Assembly (NCBI GenBank): GCA_035293565.1
Contig: DATGMP010000137.1
Coordinates: forward strand, 1-30,357
From: DATGMP01 sp035293565
GTDB lineage: Bacteria > Pseudomonadota > Alphaproteobacteria > BOG-932 > Roseiterribacteraceae
DNA length: 30,357 bases
Direction of reading: 5' to 3'
In this document: in pieces, positions 23,614 through 30,357 of the stretch
How positions within the stretch are numbered: position 1 is the stretch's first letter
Layout: each line of letters opens with the position of its first letter
Made by a program: the position numbers and the translations under genes
Notes under the pieces: generated by a model
What the model was told of the DNA's origin: nothing
Seen by the model: the letters and a program-made list of their open reading frames with translations, nothing else
Databases searched by the model: none

Positions 23614-24399
23614 TTACTTGGCGGTCGTGATCGAGGAGGTCACGGCGGTACGGCCGCCATCGGCCATGTAGTGCGCGCCGGTGATCGCGGCCGCCAAATC
23701 CGAACACAGGAACAGCGCGACGTTCGCGATCTCTTCGGGCGTCACATAACGCCCGATCGGAATGGCGGCGCGATAGGCCTGCGCGACCCCATCCGGATCG
23801 CTCGAATTCACCTGCGACTCGATCGAATGAATCATCCGCGTGTCGGTCGCGCCCGGACAGATCGCGTTGACGCGGATGCCGAAGCGCCCGACCTCCGCCG
23901 CGGCCGTCTTGGTAAGGCCGATGACCGCGTGCTTGGACGCGGTGTAGGCGGGCATGCGCGGCGTTCCGACCACGCCTGCCGTTGAGGCCGTATTCACGAT
24001 CGCGCCCGCCCCCTGGTGAAGCATCACCGGCAGGACGTGACGAAGGCCGAGAAACACGCCTTTGAGATTGACCGCGATCACCTTGTCGAACATGTCTTCG
24101 TCATATTCGGCAATCGTGGCGAGCGTGCCCTCGATGCCGGCATTGTTGAGGAAGCAGTCGATCCTGCCGTAGGCGTCCAGCGCCGCGCGAACGTAAGCTT
24201 GGACATCGGCCGACTTGGTGACGTCGGCAGCGACGAAGCGCGCCTCAGCACCGATTTCCCTCGCTGCGCCGACACCGGCAACTTGATCGCGATCGACGAT
24301 CATCACCTTGGCGCCGCCACGGGCGAAGCCTCGAGCGGCGGCCAGTCCGATGCCGTTCGCGCCGCCGGTGATGACGGCCACTTTGCCGGTGAAGTCCAT
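23614..24399 (-). CDS. short-chain dehydrogenase/reductase
   Basis: A 261-residue classical SDR: TGGANGIG (11-18), D36 in VDRD indicating NAD(H), NNAG (85-88), catalytic S139, Y152 and K156 (YTASK), and the C-terminal ITGAHYMADGG. It is encoded 2 bases after the MFS transporter stop on the same strand, so the two are co-transcribed. The start ATG 24399 has GGAAGG upstream; the TTG at 24405 is too near that site. It might oxidise or reduce the compound carried by the transporter. Confidence 0.9.
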   Translation of the reverse strand: MDFTGKVAVITGGANGIGLAAARGFARGGAKVMIVDRDQVAGVGAAREIGAEARFVAADVTKSADVQAYVRAALDAYGRIDCFLNNAGIEGTLATIAEYDEDMFDKVIAVNLKGVFLGLRHVLPVMLHQGAGAIVNTASTAGVVGTPRMPAYTASKHAVIGLTKTAAAEVGRFGIRVNAICPGATDTRMIHSIESQVNSSDPDGVAQAYRAAIPIGRYVTPEEIANVALFLCSDLAAAITGAHYMADGGRTAVTSSITTAK

Positions 24400-24401
24400 G
24401 C

Positions 24402-25625
24402 TCAAGCCTTCCTTTCCTTCATGGGCGCCGGGCGTCCGGGAACGACGATCTGCAAGGCTGTCACGGCAATGATCGCGCCGAATGCGAGGAACGCCTGATG
24501 GATCCCGATCAGGTTCGCAATCGGGCGTACGACGAAGGGGTTCATCAGGTCGCCGAGATAGATCGCCGAGAAATAAAGCCCCACTGCTCTGCCTCGCGCG
24601 GCAGGCGGCGCGCGATCGAGCACGAAACGGCCGAAATGCGGGTTGAGGTAGCCGGCGCCCAGACCCGCGAGGCCGACCCCAATCCGCGCGGACAACGCAT
24701 CATGCGAGAGACCGACCGCCATGACGCCGACGCCCAGCGCGGCGGCGATGAGCGAGTAATTGGCGCGCGTGCCGAGCTTCGGCCCGAGAAGGCTGTAGGT
24801 GAGAGATCCAAGCATGCTCGTCACCGAACCCATCACCGTCACGCGCGATATCGAAGCCGGAGTCGAAATGCCGATATCCCGCAGCAGGAATGGAACCTGG
24901 GTCGCATTCATCATCATGACGACCGCGAGCCCCGCCACGAGCGCGAAGGTCGGCCAAAGAAAGCGAAGCGACTCCGCCGCTCCGCGATCCGCTCGGGCCA
25001 ATGGCGGCATCGCTGGGACTGCCCAAAGGGCGATCGGAACCAGCAGGAAGACGACGAGGAACAGAGCGAAGGGAGCGTGCCAGCCGAACTCGCCGATTTG
25101 CCCCGCGATGAGCGTCGCGGCGATGCCGCCGACGCTACCGACGAATTGACGGTAGCTCACCATCCGAGCCCGCGCAGCGTCGGTGAATCGGGCGCCGATC
25201 AGCGCGATCGTCGACGCGGCGAAGGCGATCGCGGCGAATCCGAGCACGAATCGCGACGCCAGCAGCAGTGCCGCATTGTCGATGTAGAGACCTGCGGATC
25301 CGAGAAAGGCGTAAACCGCGGCGCCTCCGATCATGACCCTGCGCACGCCCAGCCGATCGATCAGCAAACCCGTGAGCGGTCCGCCGAGGATGAGACCCGC
25401 GCTCGGCATTCCGGTGATCAGCTGTGCGAACAGCACGCTGTCGATCTCGAGCCCCAACCACGGAATGACGATCGCGGGCCGGCCTCCAGGACCGAAATGC
25501 GCGGCCATCATCGGCATGACCGGCGGGGTCACGGTGAAGATGAGCGACAGCGAGGGCGCGGAAGACAGCATGATCAGGATCGCTGCCCATTCCTTCAGCC
25601 GTGCCCCGGTACCGTTCGCCGCCAC
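24402..25625 (-). CDS. major facilitator superfamily transporter
   Basis: A 407-residue membrane protein with about 12 helices. The MFS loop-2/3 motif is GPLTGLLIDRLGVRRVM (about 82-98). Other helices include AAVYAFLGSAGLYI, FVLGFAAIAFAASTIALIG, APFALFLVVFLLVPIALWAVPA and FALVAGLAVVMMMNATQVPFLL. A GTG start at 25625 is the only upstream start. Paired with the SDR downstream. It may carry a small organic compound; direction and substrate are not visible. Confidence 0.87.
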   Translation of the reverse strand: MAANGTGARLKEWAAILIMLSSAPSLSLIFTVTPPVMPMMAAHFGPGGRPAIVIPWLGLEIDSVLFAQLITGMPSAGLILGGPLTGLLIDRLGVRRVMIGGAAVYAFLGSAGLYIDNAALLLASRFVLGFAAIAFAASTIALIGARFTDAARARMVSYRQFVGSVGGIAATLIAGQIGEFGWHAPFALFLVVFLLVPIALWAVPAMPPLARADRGAAESLRFLWPTFALVAGLAVVMMMNATQVPFLLRDIGISTPASISRVTVMGSVTSMLGSLTYSLLGPKLGTRANYSLIAAALGVGVMAVGLSHDALSARIGVGLAGLGAGYLNPHFGRFVLDRAPPAARGRAVGLYFSAIYLGDLMNPFVVRPIANLIGIHQAFLAFGAIIAVTALQIVVPGRPAPMKERKA

Positions 25626-25648
25626 GCCCGCTTCCCCTACTCGGTCTG

Positions 25649-25676
25649 TTGACCTGACCTATGACCCCGATACGAT
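25649..25676 (+). promoter_or_regulatory. predicted sigma-70 promoter for the VOC gene
   Basis: TTGACC (25649-25654), a 16-base spacer and TACGAT (25671-25676) lie in the short divergent gap between the MFS and VOC genes, 29 bases before the VOC start. The -10 box is weak. Confidence 0.4.
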
Positions 25677-25705
25677 CGCCTTCACTTGGTCGGAAGGCAG
25701 GGCAA

Positions 25706-26602
25706 ATGGCAAACGAAATCTCTTATCCCAAATTCTCGCACCGCGGCATCTGCGTGACCAGCGCCGACCGCTCGATGGAATTCTACCGCCGAGCATTGGG
25801 CTTCGAGCCCGCGGAGAACTACGAGATGGAGGACCCCGCGCTCCGGGTCGGCATGGAAGTCGATATCGACGGGCTCAGGGCCCAAATGGTGCGGAATCCC
25901 ACCGGCATCACCCTGGAGCTGCTGCAATATAAGGATCTGGCCCCCACCGGTACGCGCGAGCGCCGGCCGAATAACCAGTATGGGCTTACCCACCTCGCCT
26001 TCTATGTCGATGACATGGACGAAGCGGCGGCGAAAGTCGCCGCCGCGGGCGGCCGCGTCCATGCCCATACGCGCGCCACCTTTCCCGAAGGCAATACGAC
26101 GATGATGTATTGCAGCGACCCCGACGGTGTCAGGGTCGAGCTGATGTACAATCCCGACGTCCCGGCGCGCTTCTCGCATTCGGGCCTATGCATCACCGAT
26201 ACCGACCGGTCGCTCGCCTTCTACCAACATGCCTTGGGCTTCGAGGCGGCGGAAAATTACGACCTGTCGAACCATTCTTCCTGGCTCGACATCGTGAACG
26301 AGCTTTCCGGCGTGAAGCTGCGGGCGCAAATGATCCGCGACCGGTGGGGCAATATGTTCGAGCTTTTGAAGATGAGCTCACCCGCCTGCTTCGGGCCGCG
26401 CGAGCGCCGGCCGATGGATGCGCTGGGCCTCACGCATCTCTGCTTCTGGGTGGATGACATCGACCTGCGCGCGGAGCGGGTGCGCGAAGCGGGCGGGACC
26501 GTTTACCCCTCCACCCGCGCGACATTCGAAAGCGGCGTCGAGATGATCTACTGCACCGATCCCGACGGCATCCGCGTCGAGCTGCTGAAGGCCGCGCCTT
26601 AG
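25706..26602 (+). CDS. VOC (glyoxalase/bleomycin-resistance/dioxygenase) superfamily protein, double domain
   Basis: The protein has 298 residues and contains two consecutive VOC domains (about 7-150 and 155-295), each with two beta-alpha-beta-beta-beta modules. All four possible metal-ligand pairs are kept: H12/E71, H96/E145, H158/E219 and H244/E292. The two halves are clearly duplicated: FSHRGICV and FSHSGLCI, LTHLAFYVDD and LTHLCFWVDD, and SDPDGVRVEL and TDPDGIRVEL align. It could be a glyoxalase-like lyase or an extradiol-type dioxygenase; the sequence does not decide. ATG 25706 follows GGCAGGG. An N-terminal extension of 15 codons in frame is not favoured. Confidence 0.9.
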   Translation: MANEISYPKFSHRGICVTSADRSMEFYRRALGFEPAENYEMEDPALRVGMEVDIDGLRAQMVRNPTGITLELLQYKDLAPTGTRERRPNNQYGLTHLAFYVDDMDEAAAKVAAAGGRVHAHTRATFPEGNTTMMYCSDPDGVRVELMYNPDVPARFSHSGLCITDTDRSLAFYQHALGFEAAENYDLSNHSSWLDIVNELSGVKLRAQMIRDRWGNMFELLKMSSPACFGPRERRPMDALGLTHLCFWVDDIDLRAERVREAGGTVYPSTRATFESGVEMIYCTDPDGIRVELLKAAP

Positions 26603-26608
26603 CGGACA

Positions 26609-26638
26609 TTGACGTCGCGCCGATCCAATTCTTATAAT
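26609..26638 (+). promoter_or_regulatory. strong sigma-70 promoter of the SnoaL-like/aminotransferase pair
   Basis: TTGACG (26609-26614), an 18-base spacer and a perfect TATAAT (26633-26638) lie 47 bases before the SnoaL-like ATG. It starts only a few bases after the VOC gene stop. The palindrome at 26635-26652 overlaps the -10 box. Confidence 0.75.
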
Positions 26639-26652
26639 CTTAGAGAAGATTA
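26635..26652. promoter_or_regulatory. palindromic operator candidate over the -10 box and start point
   Basis: TAATCTT-AGAG-AAGATTA is a perfect 7+4+7 inverted repeat that begins inside the TATAAT box and covers the expected start point. This is the place of a repressor site, and AT-rich palindromes of this kind are used by MarR- and TetR-type regulators. No regulator gene lies next to it. Confidence 0.55.
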
Positions 26653-26684
26653 GCTTGGGCGGTGTAGAAGCGGGAGGACGATCG

Positions 26685-27263
26685 ATGCTGGCGGATGCCT
26701 ATAAGAAGTGGAAGGAACTGGTGCCGGCCCATGAGCGGTCGCGCGAGAGCCTGGAGGAGAAGGTCCAGTTCGTCGCCGATAAGCAGCGCATCGGCGAGAT
26801 GATCCATGAATACGCCTTCGCCTGCGACAGCCGGAACTGGGATGCGCTCCGCGAGATCTATGACGAGAATATCGAGCGAATCATGCACGGCACGCTCAAT
26901 GAGCAGGTGCGGGGCAAGGAGCAGCTGATCGCGCTGCATGCCAATCCGGCGCTGCCGCGCGCCCAGGGCGTCGAGATGGAGAAGCGGGATCTCACCCAAT
27001 TCAAAGGGTTGGAGATCCGACACCTGATCGGCACCCAGATGGTGCGGATCGGCGACGACAACCGCACGGCTTGGGCGCTCTGCCATTACCAAATGGCGCT
27101 GGTCGGCCAGCTGAATGACGCTTGGGAGCACGGGCTCCACGAAGGCACCTACCTCTTCAGCTTCTCGAAGGCGAGCGGCCAATGGAAGTTCGTCCGGCAC
27201 CTGATCTGGACGAACAACGCCGCCAACCCGATGTTCGGGGTGCCGAAGAAGAAGCAGGGATGA
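26685..27263 (+). CDS. SnoaL/NTF2-like family protein
   Basis: A 192-residue NTF2-like protein: KQRIGEMIHEYAFACDSRNWDALREIYDENI near the start, an IRHLIGTQMVRIGDDNRTAW strand pair and a final TYLFSFSKASGQWKFVRHLIW, as in SnoaL-like isomerases and dehydratases. The fold resembles that at 12773-13417 but sequence similarity looks low. GGGAGG precedes the ATG. Its stop overlaps the aminotransferase start as ATGA, so the two are coupled. Confidence 0.75.
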   Translation: MLADAYKKWKELVPAHERSRESLEEKVQFVADKQRIGEMIHEYAFACDSRNWDALREIYDENIERIMHGTLNEQVRGKEQLIALHANPALPRAQGVEMEKRDLTQFKGLEIRHLIGTQMVRIGDDNRTAWALCHYQMALVGQLNDAWEHGLHEGTYLFSFSKASGQWKFVRHLIWTNNAANPMFGVPKKKQG

Positions 27264-28444
27264 CCGACTGGGGCGCGCGCTACGCCGCGCGCATGTCGCG
27301 GATCGTCGCATCCGACATCCGCGAGCGGATGAAGCTGCTCGGCGTCAAGAACATCGTCCAGCTGGGCGGTGGTCTGCCGGACCCGGCGCTCTTTCCGCGC
27401 GAGCGGATCGCCGACGCTTGCGCTCGAATCCTGGACGACCCCGCCCTCGCCCGAATCGCGCTGCAATATGCGCCGAGCGAAGGCCACCCACCGCTCAAGG
27501 AATGGCTCGCCGGCTACATGGCCTCCATCGGCGCACCCTGCCGACCGGAGAACATCCTCGTCACCAACGGTTCGCAGCAGGGGTTGGATTTCATCGGCAA
27601 ACTGCTCATCGCGCCGGGCGACACGGTTGCTGTCGAGCTGCCGAGCTTTATCGGCGCGCTCCGCGCCTTCGATGCCTACGAGCCGCGCTATACACGGCTA
27701 CCGACCAAGCCGGGCGAAGGCGAAACCGCGAAGTTCGGCTATGTAGGCACCGATTTCCAGAATCCCACCGGCACCAGCTTGTCGCGCGCCGCACGCGAGT
27801 CCTTGCTCAATGCGGCAGCTGCGCTCGACATGGCTCTGGTCGAGGATGGTTGCTACGAAAAGCTCCGCTTCAATGGCGACGATATTCCTTCGCTCCTAGC
27901 CCTCGAGATCGCGCGGACCGGAAACGTCGATAACGGACGCGTGATTCATACGAACACCTTCTCCAAGACGATCGCGCCTTCCTTCAGAGTCGGCTGGGTG
28001 GTGGCGCCCGAGCCCGTCATTCGCAAGCTCACGCTCATCAAACAGGCGGCCGACCTCGCCACGAGCGCCTTCAATCAGATGGTCATGCTCGATGTCGCGA
28101 GCACATCTCTCGAGGCGGAAGTCGCCAAGGCGCGCGCCTTCTACCGCGCGCGCCGCGACTCCATGATGGCCGCGCTGGAGGCCCACATGCCGCCCGGGGT
28201 CACCTGGACGCGTCCGGAAGGCGGCTTCTATGTCTGGCTAACTTTGCCGCCGAAGCTCGACGGCGACGAGGTCGCGCGCCGGTCTTTGGAAGAGGCGCGC
28301 GTGTCGATCATCGCCGGCCGCACCTTCTATGCGACCAGGCCGGAGCTGAATACGGTAAGGCTGAGCTATTCGCTCGCGTCCGAGGATGCGGCCCGCGAAG
28401 GCGTCGCCCGGTTGGGCAAATTGCTCGGCGCCATGATCGGCTAG
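27260..28444 (+). CDS. PLP-dependent class I/II aminotransferase (2-aminoadipate/MocR-type)
   Basis: A 394-residue fold-type I PLP enzyme: IVQLGGGLPDPALFP, the LQYAPSEGHPPLKEWLA entry, TNGSQQGLDFIGKLL, FQNPTGTSLS, VEDGCYEKLRF, and the PLP lysine K236 in NTFSKTIAPSFRVGWV. The sequence resembles LysN/2-aminoadipate and aromatic aminotransferases and the enzymatic half of MocR regulators, but there is no DNA-binding domain. It presumably transaminates a 2-oxo acid. It is translationally coupled to the SnoaL-like gene. Convergent with the kinase/MORN gene, 9 bases apart. Confidence 0.9.
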   Translation: MTDWGARYAARMSRIVASDIRERMKLLGVKNIVQLGGGLPDPALFPRERIADACARILDDPALARIALQYAPSEGHPPLKEWLAGYMASIGAPCRPENILVTNGSQQGLDFIGKLLIAPGDTVAVELPSFIGALRAFDAYEPRYTRLPTKPGEGETAKFGYVGTDFQNPTGTSLSRAARESLLNAAAALDMALVEDGCYEKLRFNGDDIPSLLALEIARTGNVDNGRVIHTNTFSKTIAPSFRVGWVVAPEPVIRKLTLIKQAADLATSAFNQMVMLDVASTSLEAEVAKARAFYRARRDSMMAALEAHMPPGVTWTRPEGGFYVWLTLPPKLDGDEVARRSLEEARVSIIAGRTFYATRPELNTVRLSYSLASEDAAREGVARLGKLLGAMIG

Positions 28445-28453
28445 CACATCCGT

Positions 28454-29698
28454 CTAGTCAGCGGGATGACCCTCGCTCCATTGGGCGGTGTGGGTCGTGC
28501 CGTCGGCATGGGTCAGCGTTCCGTAGCCGTTCGGCGCCCCGTTGCGCACCTCGCCCACATAGACATTCCCGTTGGGATAGCGGAACGTGCCTTTCCCTTG
28601 CGGCTCCCCCTTCGCGACCTCGCCTTCATAGACGACGCCGGAAGCGTATTTGAACGTACCATGGCCGTCGGGCACGCCTTCCGAGAAGGAGCCGGTGTAG
28701 GAGTCGCCATCGGCCCAGACATAGACGCCGCTTCCATTGAGCTTCCCGCCATGGAACATGCCGTCATAGCGGTCGCCGTCGGCTGTGATCATCGTTCCCT
28801 GGCCTTCCGGCACGCCGCGCACGGCGAATCCGGAGTAGGAACTGCCATCCGGCTTATGGAACGAGATCCGCTTCGCCTCCTTGGCCGTGGCCGCCGGCGC
28901 GCCGCTGCGGTCGACCAGAGGGGCTGCGGTCGTTTCGGCCGTCGGCTTCGGAATAGCGCGCTGCACGGCCTCTTCCGCCGCTTTTTGCTCGGCCGCTCGA
29001 TGCGCCTCGGCGTCTTGAACCGCCTTCTCCTCGGCAGCAGCCTTTTCCTCCGCCGCCCGCCGCGCCGCGACTTCCGTCGCCGCTCTATCCGACGCGGCGC
29101 GTAAGGCGGACTCGGCCTCGGCCTTGTCCCGTACCGCCTTCGCCGCCTCGGCTTCCGCCAGAGCAGCCCTGCCTTCTGCTTCCCGCCGACTTTGCTCGCT
29201 CGTGGAGATGATGCTGCCTAGGCCGAGCAGCACCAAGGCGGCGGCGATGACGCGCGCATATGGCTTTGACCGCGAAACCGCTGCAGGCGCGACAGGCGTC
29301 GCCTGTAATCGCCGCGAATCGGACATGCCGCCCGGTAGCAACTCCATCACCAGATAGGATGTGCCGTTCGCGTGGAAGAAGGTGATCACCTTCACCACGC
29401 CGTCGAGAGCCCCGCTGGCCGAACCGAGGTGGAGCGCCTGAGCCTCGCGCTGAAAACCGTCGCGGCAATCGAGGAAAGGCTTTCGATCGGTCCCGAGGGG
29501 CACAACGTCCCCGCCCTCGCGGCGCACAAGCCGCCAGGGGAAACACTCCTTGATGGCAAAGCTCTGATCGAGCGCGTCGATGGCGAGATAAGTGATGCCG
29601 GAGGCGCCGTGGCCGATGATGCCTTCGATACGATAGCCGTTGACAACCGCCCCTTGCGGGAGCGCATGGCGCCGCCAGCTTTCTTCCCCTGTTTCCAT
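28454..29698 (-). CDS. membrane protein: truncated protein-kinase N-lobe, coiled coil and MORN repeats
   Basis: The protein has 414 residues. Residues 20-124 match a Ser/Thr kinase N-lobe: glycine loop IGHGASGITYLA (29-40), ATP-binding K50 in FAIKE, helix-C E85 in FQREAQAL, and a hinge SYLVMELLPGG (114-124). The sequence then jumps to a linker and a membrane helix (about 149-165), so HRD, DFG and the entire C-lobe are absent. Next is an Ala/Glu coiled coil (about 168-250). The end has five exact 23-residue MORN repeats (288-402, each beginning Y and with a GxGT core) and part of a sixth. Phosphotransfer is not expected. The start ATG 29698 is chosen over the TTG at 29713. It could be a nucleotide- or lipid-sensing scaffold. 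Confidence 0.85.
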   Translation of the reverse strand: METGEESWRRHALPQGAVVNGYRIEGIIGHGASGITYLAIDALDQSFAIKECFPWRLVRREGGDVVPLGTDRKPFLDCRDGFQREAQALHLGSASGALDGVVKVITFFHANGTSYLVMELLPGGMSDSRRLQATPVAPAAVSRSKPYARVIAAALVLLGLGSIISTSEQSRREAEGRAALAEAEAAKAVRDKAEAESALRAASDRAATEVAARRAAEEKAAAEEKAVQDAEAHRAAEQKAAEEAVQRAIPKPTAETTAAPLVDRSGAPAATAKEAKRISFHKPDGSSYSGFAVRGVPEGQGTMITADGDRYDGMFHGGKLNGSGVYVWADGDSYTGSFSEGVPDGHGTFKYASGVVYEGEVAKGEPQGKGTFRYPNGNVYVGEVRNGAPNGYGTLTHADGTTHTAQWSEGHPAD

Positions 29699-29785
29699 CG
29701 CTCGAGCCGTCAACCGACCGGCTGCGACTATACGCGCAAGGTCCGGGCGAGAGGAATTCGGAAAAAGAGCGGACGATGCGCGACA

Positions 29786-30357
29786 TCACTCGAGACGGCG
29801 CGCATAGCTCCGGGCGCGTTCTTCGAGCTGCGCCTTCCGGTCTTCCGCGGTCACGAAGACAGTACCGCGCGGCAACGCGCCCTTGAGCGCGCTCAGCTTC
29901 ACGACCCGCACCTCCCGTACTGCCTGATCCGCCTTGGCCGAGGCCGGCACAGCCTGCCAGCGCACGGTGAAGAGGCCCGCATCGAGGCCGGACGGGTCCA
30001 GCCAGTTATAAACGCCCGGGTCTTTCGCGCTGATCACGTAGGTGTAGGTCCCGTCGGCGTTTGGCTTCGCCTGAGATTGGTTGAGGCTCCCGTTGCGGTC
30101 GGCATATTCCGGCGCTACCCCCCAGGGATCTGCAAGTTGGAAGCCCAAATATCCAGCACCCTGGGGATCGAGAGTGACGATGAGCGCCTCGTCATCGGCA
30201 AGGTTGAAATGGCCGCCGGACGCAAATCCCCAACCGCCTTCGCGCGCGAACGGGGGTTCGAGCACATTGGCGGGCTTGGCATAGGTGAAGCGATCGAAAT
30301 AGTTGACCCAGAATGGCGCCGTCTTGGCCAATATCTCGGCGGCGCGGTGGTCCAGCT
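29786..30357 (-). CDS. protein of unknown function, C-terminal part (gene runs off the window)
   Basis: The reverse-strand frame is open to the window edge, so the true start lies outside; the TTG at 30331 is not a needed start. The visible 190 residues include APFWVNYFDRFTY, ALIVTLDPQGAGYLGFQLADPWGV, DRNGSLNQSQAKPNADGTYT and VISAKDPGVYNWLDPSGLDAG. The segment with NQSQAKPNADGTYTYVIS and NWLD resembles the C-terminal DUF1214 type of exported beta-sandwich proteins, though this match is from memory and weak. It ends in a basic helix. Spacing from the kinase/MORN gene is 87 bases. Confidence 0.65.
   Translation of the reverse strand, partial: LDHRAAEILAKTAPFWVNYFDRFTYAKPANVLEPPFAREGGWGFASGGHFNLADDEALIVTLDPQGAGYLGFQLADPWGVAPEYADRNGSLNQSQAKPNADGTYTYVISAKDPGVYNWLDPSGLDAGLFTVRWQAVPASAKADQAVREVRVVKLSALKGALPRGTVFVTAEDRKAQLEERARSYARRLE

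Noticed and set aside
24498..25652. 384-codon plus-strand frame opposite the MFS transporter
   Set aside because: Shadow of a clear 12-helix transporter; translation is highly charged and has no recognisable domain.
1..30357. Mobile element, prophage or genomic island ends
   Set aside because: No transposase, integrase, tRNA or flanking direct repeats seen; codon and base pattern look uniform apart from small intergenic stretches.

Overview
The window is GC-rich (roughly 63-65 percent by eye) Gram-negative DNA. A very large TonB-dependent receptor, several exported c-type cytochromes, two PQQ quinoproteins, ATGA/GTGA-coupled genes and one 'ttcccgc-tttc-gcgggaa' dispersed palindrome suggest an alphaproteobacterium, possibly a sphingomonad-like or Rhizomicrobium-like degrader. 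The taxonomic call is an inference. I see no tRNA, rRNA, CRISPR array, transposase or phage gene.

Left part (1-12757): a periplasmic quinoprotein oxidation island. A truncated c-type cytochrome gene and a TetR regulator read leftward. They diverge from a small cytochrome c and a PQQ dehydrogenase, with a near-perfect palindrome inside overlapping divergent promoters. A strong terminator ends this unit. Facing it are four leftward, overlapping genes that match the known 'PQQ-dependent alcohol dehydrogenase system' ABC set: substrate-binding protein, beta-propeller, ATPase and PedC-like permease. Rightward from 7615 lies a second, complete SsuABC/TauABC-type importer.

Middle (10224-18704): a tight rightward gene train. 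It contains a second PQQ dehydrogenase, a di-heme cytochrome c, a SnoaL/NTF2-like protein, an old yellow enzyme, two short-chain dehydrogenases, an epoxide hydrolase and a cytochrome P450. Together these look like a catabolic pathway for a hydrophobic, oxygenated (terpenoid-, steroid- or alicyclic-like) compound. The quinoprotein would oxidise an alcohol in the periplasm and the other enzymes would act in the cytoplasm. The substrate cannot be read from the sequence.

Right part (18701-30357): a small unknown gene, a 989-residue TonB-dependent receptor with a clear terminator, an exported unknown protein, a HEPN-like protein, an SDR/MFS pair, a double VOC (glyoxalase-like) protein, a second SnoaL-like protein coupled to a PLP aminotransferase behind a near-consensus promoter with a palindrome, and a membrane protein joining half of a protein kinase to a coiled coil and MORN repeats. 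The last gene runs off the window.

The most unusual points are: the first PQQ dehydrogenase carries a C-terminal cupredoxin domain that lacks the copper Cys and Met, and has Glu where the catalytic Asp is expected; the di-heme cytochrome has a CX4CH haem site; and the kinase N-lobe/MORN fusion has no kinase C-lobe.
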